This document shows positions 25,924 through 34,132 of a DNA stretch of 64,000 bases, one piece after another. The number at the start of each line of letters is the position of its first letter. The first letter of the stretch is position 1. This DNA is from Bacillota bacterium. GTDB lineage: Bacteria; Bacillota; Bacilli; Alicyclobacillales; SLC66. The DNA lies in contig JAJZCW010000001.1 in NCBI GenBank assembly GCA_021828865.1, positions 19,851 through 83,850 on the forward strand. Direction: 5' to 3'. A model generated the notes under the pieces. That model was given only the letters and a program-made list of their open reading frames with translations. It made no database searches and was not told where the DNA came from. The position numbers and the translations under genes are program-made.

Positions 25924-25952
25924 ATTGTAGCAATGAAAGGGGACATTGACAA
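25924..25952 (-). promoter_or_regulatory. Sigma-A promoter of the riboswitch transcript
   Basis: On the minus strand TTGTCA (25952-25947) and TACAAT (25929-25924) are separated by exactly 17 bases. Transcription would start ~18 bases before the aptamer, just after the ypiB stop codon. Confidence 0.75.
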
Positions 25953-25970
25953 TGTAAATTAATTACATCA

Positions 25971-26522
25971 CTAATTCTCCGTGTTCAATAATTTCAGATA
26001 ATCTTTCGACAGTTTCATGAAGAGTTTCTGATCGTGCGCATCAAGTGCTTCATTGATTTGTTCATAAAGCTTCTTTATTTGTTGGGTTTTCAGCAGTTCA
26101 TCAATAAAAAAATCCACCTGAAGACTTTCTAAATACTGCCTTGGCGCATTTTTCAGCGGCACTTCTGGGTTTTCAAGCACCATTTTGTATTCTTGCGTAT
26201 GCAGACGATTGCGAAAATACAGGGTGATGTACAGTTCCTGCTCCGGATGCTGGTGAATCTGTAAAAACGCTTTTTCCACATCCGTACTGATGCGATGCAT
26301 ATGATAAAATTTGAACGGAGCCATCTGTACACACTTTGTGGAAATCAGCATGGCCTTCTTGTCCGTTTGCAAGTGTTCTGTAAAATGGACATTTGCTAAA
26401 AGATTCTCATGACTGGAAAGTGACTCCAGAAGCCATTTTACCATTGGTTCTTTCATTTCAAAATGGCTTAAAAACCAATGAATGAAATTCCGTTTGTGTG
26501 AAACCGAAATCATTTCCTTCAT
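25971..26522 (-). CDS. ypiB: YpiB family protein (UPF0302)
   Basis: A ~183-aa cytoplasmic protein clearly of the YpiB type: an N-terminal KRNFIHWFLSHFEMK region followed by NVHFTEHL, MLISTKCVQMAPFKFYH and YITLYFRN, and a C-terminal IDELL...YEQINEALDAHDQKLFMKLSKDYLKLL helical tail like B. subtilis YpiB (IDEALDKQDKEAF). The family has no firm function. The start is ATG at 26520-26522, nine bases after GGGGAGG; a 12-residue longer frame lacks a good site. It follows the helicase-associated gene in the same direction. Confidence 0.88.
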   Translation of the reverse strand: MKEMISVSHKRNFIHWFLSHFEMKEPMVKWLLESLSSHENLLANVHFTEHLQTDKKAMLISTKCVQMAPFKFYHMHRISTDVEKAFLQIHQHPEQELYITLYFRNRLHTQEYKMVLENPEVPLKNAPRQYLESLQVDFFIDELLKTQQIKKLYEQINEALDAHDQKLFMKLSKDYLKLLNTEN

Positions 26523-26583
26523 GTGGGTTCGCCTCCCCGCATCGCCCAATTCATCCATTTTGCCTAAATAGTTCGAATGTTTG

Positions 26584-28038
26584 TTAATTGATTACATCAT
26601 ATTCGCGAAAGCCCCCATGATTTCCTTCCTTTGAAAATTCCTTTTGCTTATCACTTTCACACCATTCAGAGAGCAGGATTTCGATATTGGTGGGAATCGG
26701 TTCACGGCTGATTTGACGCAAAAAAGCAACTAATTGATCTTTTGTCCAGCCACAAGCCAACGCATGACGGATGCTGCCACGGGTGAGTTGAAAAATACGG
26801 ACTCGTTGATTCTTCACAAGTTTCGCGATTTTTTGCAATGTAAAACCATACAGTGATTCAGCACGGGATGGGACAATAATTGAAAAGTCCGGGGTGATAG
26901 TAACATAATGGTCTTCACTCTCTTCGCTAGAATCCATGCTGCTCCCCTGTTCAGTGAAGCCGTGCGGCCCCAGCCAGCATTCGCCCAAATTGGAGAGTTG
27001 GTATCCGATAATGCTATCGCCAAATTCCCCTTGCTTTAAAAATCCCAAAAAAATCAGCATGTATATAATGTGTTGCTTGATCATATTCTCTTTTGATTCA
27101 TAAAAATAATCTGCTACCCAAGGCGCTATCTCCTGTTCGATCTGCTCCTCTGGCACCCAGGATTCACGGGTCATTTCCCCTATTTTGTTGATGATTCTGA
27201 AAAGATGTGGGATAGCCGAACGATATACCTGCATGTAAAATCGAAAAATCAATTCTGTCCTTTTTTCTTCTTTGATCATTAGCAAAGCTTGACCTACGCC
27301 TTCTTCCACATGCAGTTCACCGTTACACTCCTTCCAAACTCCGCTCTTTGACCAAAATTCATATAAGATGGCTAAACGCTCTGGATAGTTTCGATAGTGT
27401 GAATGAAAGCCAAAACGCCAGCCGGGACGATCCGGGAGTAATTCTTCACTGATCTCAAAAAGTTGCATCAGTTGTTGCTGGGAGCGTTTATATAAACTCC
27501 CATCTGTCGTAAGTCGTTGAGGATTTTTCGCGCAAAAAAACAATAATGCCGCCGCATCTCTTGCAATTGTTGTTCCATCGTCGCGAATGATAAGAGGAAT
27601 TTGCGATAATGTAGAACACCGCCGCTCACTCGTCAATATATGATGAATTTTTTTCCACAAATCTTCTGGGAAAATATACACTTTACCATAGGTGCTCTGC
27701 ATTTCAAATAATAGCCCCTCTGTATTCAGTGCAAGGATCACGTCTTGGGAGGTGTTTTTTTCCATCTGCAGAGTGGAAAGGATTCTGCGTATAAACGGAC
27801 TCAACTCATCTTTGGCGTAACGGTCCCTTCCACTGATGACCAGTTCCCGTATGACAGTCTGTAAAGAGATTTCACTTTGGCTTACTCGTTCCTTCAGATA
27901 GTCGGGTTCTGAGAATTTGGACAACAATTCCTGAAGAATGGCATTTTTTGAATAAGTCGGGGCTTTAATGTCGTGATTTTTGGCAATGTGAATCAACTGC
28001 GACATATCGCTTTGATTAAGGCATTCCATAAAACGCAT
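26584..28038 (-). CDS. Helicase-associated (XPB/Ssl2 N-terminal-like) domain protein
   Basis: A ~484-aa soluble protein without Walker motifs. Its C-terminal third contains HYVTITPDFSIIVPSRAESLYGFTLQKIAKLV and RIFQLTRGSIRHALACGWTKDQLVAFLRQIS, the pattern of the helicase-associated domain found at the N-terminus of bacterial XPB helicases. A free-standing version is known in Bacillales, but no helicase gene is adjacent. A role in DNA transactions is inference. The start is ATG at 28036-28038 after GGGAG; a TTG eight codons upstream is an alternative. It is preceded by a strong promoter and an early terminator ~65-90 bases upstream, so its expression may be attenuated. It occupies the position of ypiA in B. 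subtilis but is not a TPR protein. Confidence 0.7.
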   Translation of the reverse strand: MRFMECLNQSDMSQLIHIAKNHDIKAPTYSKNAILQELLSKFSEPDYLKERVSQSEISLQTVIRELVISGRDRYAKDELSPFIRRILSTLQMEKNTSQDVILALNTEGLLFEMQSTYGKVYIFPEDLWKKIHHILTSERRCSTLSQIPLIIRDDGTTIARDAAALLFFCAKNPQRLTTDGSLYKRSQQQLMQLFEISEELLPDRPGWRFGFHSHYRNYPERLAILYEFWSKSGVWKECNGELHVEEGVGQALLMIKEEKRTELIFRFYMQVYRSAIPHLFRIINKIGEMTRESWVPEEQIEQEIAPWVADYFYESKENMIKQHIIYMLIFLGFLKQGEFGDSIIGYQLSNLGECWLGPHGFTEQGSSMDSSEESEDHYVTITPDFSIIVPSRAESLYGFTLQKIAKLVKNQRVRIFQLTRGSIRHALACGWTKDQLVAFLRQISREPIPTNIEILLSEWCESDKQKEFSKEGNHGGFREYDVIN

Positions 28039-28101
28039 CTCATTCTCCCGCCCATAGATCAACTATGATCAGGGTGGGCCATAATTCAGGAATTTATTCA
28101 T

Positions 28102-28136
28102 CAAAATAAAAAAGGACCCGCATGTCCTTCACGCGA
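28102..28136 (-). terminator. Terminator of the candidate small RNA/leader
   Basis: Two overlapping hairpins can form on the minus strand: GACTCGC with GCGGGTC (one G-U pair), and AAGGAC with GTCCTT. Either ends just before CTTTTTTATTTT or TTTTTTATTTT. They are mutually exclusive, an arrangement seen in regulated terminators. Confidence 0.75.
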
Positions 28137-28181
28137 GTCAAGAGAGAGATAATAGGAGTGGAGAGAAACTACAATGCATCC
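28103..28181 (-). ncRNA. Candidate ~80-nt small RNA or attenuated leader
   Basis: A consensus-quality promoter (28188-28216) and a terminator (28102-28136) define a transcript of about 80 nt between tyrA and the helicase-associated gene. It contains no credible coding frame. The unstructured middle is pyrimidine-rich (TCTCTCCACTCCT and TCTCTCTCTTG), complementary to AGGAG-type ribosome-binding sites, as in C-rich trans-acting RNAs of Gram-positive bacteria. Alternatively it is the leader of the downstream gene, with conditional termination. Not matched to a known family. Confidence 0.5.
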
Positions 28182-28187
28182 ACACCC

Positions 28188-28216
28188 ATAATACCTACCA
28201 AGCGTTCGGAAGTCAA
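28188..28216 (-). promoter_or_regulatory. Sigma-A promoter of the candidate small RNA
   Basis: On the minus strand TTGACT (28216-28211) and TATTAT (28193-28188) are separated by 17 bases, 24 bases after the tyrA stop codon. Confidence 0.65.
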
Positions 28217-28239
28217 CCTGGCAGAGACACTTTAGCGAT

Positions 28240-29355
28240 TTATACCCTTTGAAACACAGGATAACCGTTTTCTTCGAGGACACTCTCTGCTTCTTCCAGG
28301 TCTTCTGGTCGATCAAATTGAAGAATCAGTTGTCCTTCTTCACCTTCTCTACTTTCAAGAATTCCGATGTTTCGAATACTGATGTGATGCGTTCCTAAGA
28401 GAGAGGCAATCGTACCGATGATCCCTGGTTCGTCAGGTACTTGAACCGTCATCGAATATAGCGCAGGAAATCCACCACTAGCCTTGACAGGTAGCGAATC
28501 GCGAAATGTCCTAGCCTGGATAAAAAACTGCTCAAGTGGTAGCTCTAAGTGATCTACCAGCCAATCCTGTAACAGCGTCAATTGTTCGATCCATCCAGTT
28601 ATCAAAGGAAGGATCTTACTTTTGTTACCAAGTGATAAATCTTTCCAAAGCGAGGGATCACTGGATGCGATACGGGTGATGTCGCGAAACCCGCCAGCAG
28701 CTAGTTCCCGATACGCATTGTCCTTTTCTGCCAGTTCGCTGACTTGATTGACAAGCGCTGCTGCAATGATGTGAGGAACATGACTGATCGCGGCCACCAC
28801 GTCATCATGATGGTCAGCATTCATTATTTTAGGGCGTGCTCCCGCTTTTCTCAGCAGTGCGCTCAAGCGATCGACAGCCAAGTTACCTGTCTTATCGCTC
28901 GGCGTCAAGACATAGACTGCATTTTCTAACAGCCTGTCATGGGCTGCATAGATCCCGGATTTCTCCGATCCTGCCATGGGGTGGCCGCCTATAAAAACTG
29001 CTTTTTTAAATAGCTGCGAAGAAACATGGACTACTTCCGATTTGGTTCCACCAACATCGGTGATAATAGGCGCATCTCCCATTACCTCTTCGCAGTTGGA
29101 AAGTTCACTTAAGATCGCCGACATCGCAGGAACTGGAACAGCGAGTACAATCAAATCGGCGCCGGTCACGCAGTCCCTCACACTTTGTGCAATCCTGTCA
29201 ATGACGCCTCGAGATTGTGCCACTTGTAAGACATCCTGATTATAATCAAGTCCTACTACTTCTGTTATTAGCCCGGTTTTTTTCACTCCAAGCGCCAGTG
29301 ATCCCCCGATTAAACCGCAACCAATCAATGCCATGCGGGTAAATGATGCTGTCAA
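28240..29355 (-). CDS. tyrA: Prephenate dehydrogenase with ACT domain
   Basis: A 371-aa NAD+-dependent enzyme converting prephenate to 4-hydroxyphenylpyruvate in tyrosine synthesis. N-terminal Rossmann motif GCGLIGGSLALG, VGLDYN, then DVGGTKSEV and GGHPMAGSEKSG with the catalytic His, followed by HDDVVAAISHVPHI. The C-terminal ~75 residues are an ACT regulatory domain (TVQVPDEPGIIGTIASLLG), typical of Gram-positive TyrA and feedback control by tyrosine. The start overlaps the trpA stop by four bases. In B. subtilis hisC lies between trpA and tyrA and aroE follows; both are missing here. Confidence 0.95.
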   Translation of the reverse strand: MTASFTRMALIGCGLIGGSLALGVKKTGLITEVVGLDYNQDVLQVAQSRGVIDRIAQSVRDCVTGADLIVLAVPVPAMSAILSELSNCEEVMGDAPIITDVGGTKSEVVHVSSQLFKKAVFIGGHPMAGSEKSGIYAAHDRLLENAVYVLTPSDKTGNLAVDRLSALLRKAGARPKIMNADHHDDVVAAISHVPHIIAAALVNQVSELAEKDNAYRELAAGGFRDITRIASSDPSLWKDLSLGNKSKILPLITGWIEQLTLLQDWLVDHLELPLEQFFIQARTFRDSLPVKASGGFPALYSMTVQVPDEPGIIGTIASLLGTHHISIRNIGILESREGEEGQLILQFDRPEDLEEAESVLEENGYPVFQRV

Positions 29356-30179
29356 CCTAGTTTCTCTCCTTTATTCGTTGCACCCGCAAGATCGCTTGCA
29401 AACCTTCGAAACGCCTGCAAAATAACATTTCTGTCTTCTGGAGCTGCATTTTTTAGCAATCCGGCGTATTTCACAAAGGCACTTCCCACAATGACGCCAT
29501 CCGCATAAGCGGAGAGTTCAGCCACTTGCTCTGTTTGACTGACGCCAAATCCAACAGCTACGGGAACCGTGCTGGAAGCCTTGACTTGGCTGACCAGTGC
29601 GGGCAGTTGTGCAGCGAACGATTTTCTTTCTCCTGTAACACCAAGTGTTGATACGCAGTATACAAAACCAGTAGCTGTCTTGGCAATACGAGCGGCTCTC
29701 TCGCCGCTGGTGAGTGAGACAAGCGGCACATAGGCCATATTCAGCCGATCCAGTTCGCGCCGCAAGTCTTCGCTCTCTTCATGAGGCAGATCAGGAATGA
29801 TTACACCGTCAGCGCCTGCACCTCGCGCATTACTTAAAAATTTGGCAATACCTGTTTTATAGACGGGATTGGCATAAGTAAATGCGATAATGGGAACTGG
29901 TGAAAAAGTACGAACTGCGGAGATCAAATCCATGGCACGAGACAAATTCATGCCGTTAGCGAGCGACCGTGCGGCGCCAGCCTGAATTGCCGGTCCGTCC
30001 GCGAGAGGATCGGAATAAGGAATGCCGATTTCGATCACATCGGCGTACTCACTGAGGATGCGAAGTAGTTCAATGCTGTCCTCAAAGTTGGGATCTCCCG
30101 CTACCACAAAGGGAATCAACCCCGCTCTGTCATTTAAACCTGCAAGTGCACTCACAATCGCATTACGACCTCGTTCCAA
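29352..30179 (-). CDS. trpA: Tryptophan synthase alpha subunit
   Basis: A ~275-aa TIM-barrel subunit cleaving indole-3-glycerol phosphate to indole, which passes to TrpB. Catalytic Glu and Asp lie in [16 protein letters not shown]; the phosphate site is VGFGVS and [10 protein letters not shown]. The best start is TTG at 30177-30179, eight bases after AAGGAGG, which overlaps the trpB end by 17 bases; the longer ATG frame would begin inside that binding site. It ends with ATGA overlap into tyrA. Confidence 0.95.
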   Translation of the reverse strand: MERGRNAIVSALAGLNDRAGLIPFVVAGDPNFEDSIELLRILSEYADVIEIGIPYSDPLADGPAIQAGAARSLANGMNLSRAMDLISAVRTFSPVPIIAFTYANPVYKTGIAKFLSNARGAGADGVIIPDLPHEESEDLRRELDRLNMAYVPLVSLTSGERAARIAKTATGFVYCVSTLGVTGERKSFAAQLPALVSQVKASSTVPVAVGFGVSQTEQVAELSAYADGVIVGSAFVKYAGLLKNAAPEDRNVILQAFRRFASDLAGATNKGEKLG

Positions 30180-31371
30180 GCGTTTGGCCTCCTTCACTTA
30201 AAATTGAGCGCACACTGTCCACGTCTTTATCTCCCCTACCAGATAAATTGACGACGAGGATCTGCTCTTTTGACATGGTTGGCGCGATCTTCAACGCATG
30301 GGCGAGTGCGTGGGCAGATTCCAGCGCAGGAATAATACCTTCCAGGCGTGATAACGTCAAAAATGCATCCAGTGCTTCCTGATCTTTGATCGGGACGTAC
30401 TTAGCTCTCCCACTTTCATGTAAAAATGAGTGTTCGGGTCCAATTCCCGGATAATCGAGTCCGGCAGAAATCGAGTGCGCAGGAATGATCTGCCCGTCAT
30501 TGTCCTGTAGCAAATACGTGAGCGCACCGTGAATAATCCCTTTACTGCCTTTGGCAATCGATGCGGCATGACGAGGCGTATCAATGCCTTCTCCGGCTGC
30601 TTCCACGCCAATCAGCGCTACTTCTCTGTCATCGAGAAAAGGATAAAACATCCCCATCGCATTGCTTCCGCCTCCCACCGCGGCTACTATCACATCGGGT
30701 AGGTGGCCTTCTAGCTCCATAATCTGCGATTTGGTTTCATCTCCAATAATCCGTTGAAATTCCCTGACGATATATGGATAAGGATGAGGTCCCACCACAG
30801 AACCCACAATGTAATACGTGTCGTTCACGTGTTCCACCCAGTGGCGCAGTGCCTCATTGGTGGCATCTTTCAAAGTCCCGGTGCCACTGGTCACTGCTTC
30901 CACTGTTGCGCCAAGCAGTTCCATGCGGAACACATTTAGCGCCTGCCGACGAATATCTTCCTCTCCCATGAAAACTGTACATTCGAGCCCAAGTAGAGCT
31001 GCAACAGTGGCAGTGGCCACTCCGTGCTGGCCTGCACCCGTTTCTGCAAGCACTCTTTTTTTCCCTGTCCATTTTGCAAGCAATCCTTGACCGATCGTAT
31101 TGTTGATCTTATGGGCACCTGTATGATTGAGGTCTTCACGTTTCAGGTACATTTTTGCTCCGCCATATTGTTCAGTTAGTCGTTTCGCAAAATAAAGTGG
31201 CGTGCTTCTTCCTGCGTAGTTGGCTAAAAGATCTTGCAATTCCGTTTGAAATTCTGGCAATGTGCGCACGCGTTCAAAATCATTTTCTAGTTGATACAGT
31301 GCAGACATCAGTGTTTCTGGCACAAATTTTCCACCAAAATCACCGAAACGTCCCGAATGGTCCGGATTCAT
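30163..31371 (-). CDS. trpB: Tryptophan synthase beta subunit
   Basis: A 402-aa PLP enzyme joining indole and serine. The PLP lysine is in [25 protein letters not shown] binds the cofactor phosphate; [20 protein letters not shown] and [13 protein letters not shown] are family blocks. It is the TrpB1 type that pairs with TrpA. The start overlaps the end of trpF by 32 bases and the end overlaps trpA, so the whole run is translationally packed. Confidence 0.97.
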   Translation of the reverse strand: MNPDHSGRFGDFGGKFVPETLMSALYQLENDFERVRTLPEFQTELQDLLANYAGRSTPLYFAKRLTEQYGGAKMYLKREDLNHTGAHKINNTIGQGLLAKWTGKKRVLAETGAGQHGVATATVAALLGLECTVFMGEEDIRRQALNVFRMELLGATVEAVTSGTGTLKDATNEALRHWVEHVNDTYYIVGSVVGPHPYPYIVREFQRIIGDETKSQIMELEGHLPDVIVAAVGGGSNAMGMFYPFLDDREVALIGVEAAGEGIDTPRHAASIAKGSKGIIHGALTYLLQDNDGQIIPAHSISAGLDYPGIGPEHSFLHESGRAKYVPIKDQEALDAFLTLSRLEGIIPALESAHALAHALKIAPTMSKEQILVVNLSGRGDKDVDSVRSILSEGGQTLGTRS

Positions 31372-32038
31372 GGTTAGCCTCCCTTACACTTAACGCAAAG
31401 TCTTTCATTTTTACTTGGTCTTTGATCCCTTCACTTTCTATGCCTGACGACACATCGACGGCAAAGGGGTGGTAACGATCAATCAGTGCTTTTACGTTGT
31501 TAGGCGTTAAACCACCTGCGACAATCATGGGGACATCACCCATCATTTGTCGATAACGGTTGATGACCTCCCAATGAAAAGTGGTTCCGGTTCCTCCTTT
31601 TTTACCCTGGTAAGAGGTGTCCAGTAAAATGCCATCTACCACCTGCAAGTACGAACAAAGTTCGTTCGCTTCCTCTTCGCTACCCGAACCATCATCGTCT
31701 ACTGACACATGCCAGGATTTCCAAATGGTATAGGAATGATCTTCTTTTAACTGTCGACAAAAGTCTGCAGATTCGTTGCCGGCAAGTTGTAGATGAGAAA
31801 CCTTCGTCTTTGTCGCCAATTCAATCGTGTCTTCTGCTGATAAATCCATCATCACGAGAACTGGTTCCAAAGTTGTTTCGAGCCTCTCCAACAAGCGCTG
31901 AAATACGACGATCTGATCTGCGGTAACATAGCGTTTGCTTTCAGGAACGACAACAAAACCGATATAATCAATCCCTAACTGGATGGCGAGTTGAATGTCC
32001 CTTTCGTTTCGCAATCCGCAATATTTAACCTTGGTCAT
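31340..32038 (-). CDS. trpF: Phosphoribosylanthranilate isomerase
   Basis: A 232-aa TIM-barrel isomerase. The catalytic Cys is in [10 protein letters not shown] near the N-terminus, the general acid Asp in [19 protein letters not shown], and the phosphate site in [10 protein letters not shown] with [14 protein letters not shown]. The N-terminal C-G-L replaces the more common C-G-I/L, which is acceptable. The ATG overlaps the trpC stop by four bases. Confidence 0.95.
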   Translation of the reverse strand: MTKVKYCGLRNERDIQLAIQLGIDYIGFVVVPESKRYVTADQIVVFQRLLERLETTLEPVLVMMDLSAEDTIELATKTKVSHLQLAGNESADFCRQLKEDHSYTIWKSWHVSVDDDGSGSEEEANELCSYLQVVDGILLDTSYQGKKGGTGTTFHWEVINRYRQMMGDVPMIVAGGLTPNNVKALIDRYHPFAVDVSSGIESEGIKDQVKMKDFALSVREANHESGPFGTFR

Positions 32039-32853
32039 CGCCCGGCGCTCGCTTCCATTCCGTTTTTTAAAGAAGCAATCGCTTCATGGATGTGTTCGAG
32101 TCCCCGGCGCATCAGCGATTCCCCAACGAGAAGTCCATGGGCTCCTGCCTGTTTGACGCGGATGGCATCCTCATTTGTACTAATGCCACTCTCACTGATG
32201 ATCATGGCATCCGGGAATCTCTCTTGAACCAGTGGAACCAATATTTCAGTGGTGGCCAAATCAACTTGGAAGGTATTCAAATTGCGGTTATTGATTCCGA
32301 TATACTGGGGCACTGATAGAGAATTTAGAATGTTCAATTCCTCTTTTTGATGAATTTCAAGCAACACTGACATGTTCAGTGATCTCGCAAGATCATAGAG
32401 AATTTGCATGCGTCGTTCATCCAAAATGGCTGCAATCAGCAACACCGCGTCTGCGCCAATGGCTCTCGCTTCGTACACTTGCCACTCATCAATGATAAAG
32501 TCTTTTCGCAATAGTGGCTTGTTTGTCGCCACTCTTACCTCTTGAAAATCCTGAATAGACCCCTTAAAAAAATGTTCATCTGTCAAAACGGAGATTGCAT
32601 CGGTCCCGCCTGCATCATAATGCGAAGCGACTGTGGCGGGATCCGCATTGACTTGAATGTCACCTTTAGAAGGAGAAGCTTTTTTCACCTCTGCAATCAA
32701 CGCCAGCGGATCATGCCCTTTAGGTTTTTTCAAAAACCCCAATGGTGACGGTTGCGATGACGCATGATCCTTTAATGATTCAAGGGTTGTTGATGCATGC
32801 AACCGCCCTACTTCTCGCTTTTTGACATCGATTATATCTTCCAAAAAATTCAA
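32035..32853 (-). CDS. trpC: Indole-3-glycerol phosphate synthase
   Basis: A 272-aa TIM-barrel enzyme closing the indole ring. Diagnostic blocks are LIAEVKKASPSKGDI (substrate lysine), ISVLTDEHFFKGS, LLRKDFIIDEWQVYEARAIGADAVLLIAAIL, GINNRNL and SESGIS. The ATG overlaps the trpD stop by four bases (ATGA). Full length. Confidence 0.97.
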   Translation of the reverse strand: MNFLEDIIDVKKREVGRLHASTTLESLKDHASSQPSPLGFLKKPKGHDPLALIAEVKKASPSKGDIQVNADPATVASHYDAGGTDAISVLTDEHFFKGSIQDFQEVRVATNKPLLRKDFIIDEWQVYEARAIGADAVLLIAAILDERRMQILYDLARSLNMSVLLEIHQKEELNILNSLSVPQYIGINNRNLNTFQVDLATTEILVPLVQERFPDAMIISESGISTNEDAIRVKQAGAHGLLVGESLMRRGLEHIHEAIASLKNGMEASAGR

Positions 32854-33878
32854 GCGCTAATCTCCCCTAACAAGTTTCTCGATATTCTTCTCAGTCGTTG
32901 GAGTGTCTCCAGGGCAGCACCAGAATCAATCGCCGCTTCTGCGATATGAGCGGCTGATAGGAACGAGTGGGCGAGTCCGGATACGTAAATGGCAGCGGCC
33001 GCATTCATGATGACAATATCTCTCCTGGCGCCTTCTTCTCCATGTAAAATACTGTCGATCATTTTTGCATTTTCCTCAGGTGTCCCGCCTAGTACTTTTT
33101 GAATAGGCGCTGACGATAACCCGAAATCTTCGGGACGGAGGGTGAGGTACTGCACTTGATGGTTCTTCACTTCAAAGCAATGGGTGCGGTCGGAAATGGA
33201 CAACTCATCAAGACCGTCTTCTGAATGAACGACAAGCGCGTGGTCCATTCCTAGATTGAGTAGCACATTGGCCATTTTTTCTGCAATTTCAAGATTCGGA
33301 GTTCCTAGTACCTGCCGCTTTGGTCGTGCAGGATTGGTGAGAGGGCCAAGGATATTGAACATGGTTCGAAATCCTAGCGCCTTACGAACAGGAGCCACCT
33401 GCTTCATCGCCGGGTGGAATGTTTGCGCGAACAAAAACGAGATTCCCGTCTGCCTGAGACATGCTGCCGCCTGTTCTGGTCCCAGCTCGATGGCAACGCC
33501 GAGCGCCTGCAATACGTCTGCGCTACCTGATTTACTGGAAGCTGCGCGATTGCCATGTTTGGCCACAGGCACACCTGCTGCTGCCGCTACAATCGCCGAG
33601 GTGGTGGAAATGTTAAATGTGCCTGCATTATCTCCACCGGTGCCACAGGTATCAACAAGCGATTCTTGATTAGCATTGACGAGGAGCGCATGGTCTCTCA
33701 TCGCTTTTGCGCTGCCAGTTAATTCCATTATCGTCTCGCCTTTGCTTCGTAAAAGTGTCAAATAGGCTGAAATTTCAATAGGAGATGCGCTGCCTTCCAT
33801 CATTTGATGCATGGCTTGTGCTGCTTCATTTTCGGACAAATCCAGTCCGTTTGAGAGTTTGATCAGTAAATCTTTCAC
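32850..33878 (-). CDS. trpD: Anthranilate phosphoribosyltransferase
   Basis: A 342-aa enzyme transferring phosphoribosyl from PRPP to anthranilate. Clear motifs: DTCGTGGDNAGTFNISTTSAIVAAAAGVPVAKHGNRAASSKSGSADVLQALG, split here as CGTGGD (PRPP binding), HGNRAAS and the GSADVLEALG-like GSADVLQALG. The start is GTG at 33876-33878, eight bases after AAGGAGG; the longer ATG frame would overlap that site. It is the first gene of the trp unit; trpE and trpG are absent between the leader and trpD. Confidence 0.96.
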   Translation of the reverse strand: MKDLLIKLSNGLDLSENEAAQAMHQMMEGSASPIEISAYLTLLRSKGETIMELTGSAKAMRDHALLVNANQESLVDTCGTGGDNAGTFNISTTSAIVAAAAGVPVAKHGNRAASSKSGSADVLQALGVAIELGPEQAAACLRQTGISFLFAQTFHPAMKQVAPVRKALGFRTMFNILGPLTNPARPKRQVLGTPNLEIAEKMANVLLNLGMDHALVVHSEDGLDELSISDRTHCFEVKNHQVQYLTLRPEDFGLSSAPIQKVLGGTPEENAKMIDSILHGEEGARRDIVIMNAAAAIYVSGLAHSFLSAAHIAEAAIDSGAALETLQRLRRISRNLLGEISA

Positions 33879-33904
33879 AGGGGGAGCCTCCTTATTCTTA
33901 TGAT

Positions 33905-33934
33905 AAAACAAAAAGAACTAAGGTTCTCCTTAGT
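33905..33934 (-). terminator. TRAP-dependent attenuator terminator of the trp operon
   Basis: On the minus strand ACTAAGG (33934-33928), loop AGAA, CCTTAGT (33923-33917), then TCTTTTTGTTTT. It lies ~30 bases before the trpD GTG. A second copy of CCTTAGT within the upstream triplet repeat region (34045-34039) can pair with ACTAAGG to form a competing antiterminator. Confidence 0.85.
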
Positions 33935-34013
33935 CCCCGTGAACGTAGCATTTATGATTGTTGTAAAGCACAAACCCGATCATACAGGTGCATGATCATG
34001 CCACTTTACTTGT

Positions 34014-34066
34014 CTTTGCTCTGCTCCGCTCACGCTCAACTAAGGTACTGCCACTCTACTCAACTC
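34014..34066 (-). promoter_or_regulatory. TRAP (MtrB) binding site in the trp leader
   Basis: On the minus strand the leader holds closely spaced triplets: GAG x3, CAG, TAG, GAG x4 and a marginal AAG, separated mostly by two or three bases. This is the signature of a binding site for the ring-shaped trp RNA-binding attenuation protein, which needs about eleven (G/U)AG triplets. The TAG sits in CCTTAGTTGAG, which also contains the antiterminator strand, so bound TRAP would block the antiterminator and cause termination when tryptophan is plentiful. Confidence 0.8.
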
Positions 34067-34103
34067 ATCTTCTGGCACGACTACTTCTTTCACCATTAAC
34101 GGT

Positions 34104-34132
34104 ATTTTAACCGGGATTTGCTGATTAATCAA
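34104..34132 (-). promoter_or_regulatory. Sigma-A promoter of the trp operon
   Basis: On the minus strand TTGATT (34132-34127) and TAAAAT (34109-34104) are 17 bases apart. The -35 overlaps the aroB stop. The predicted start (~34097) lies ~31 bases before the first TRAP triplet, close to the B. subtilis geometry. Confidence 0.6.
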
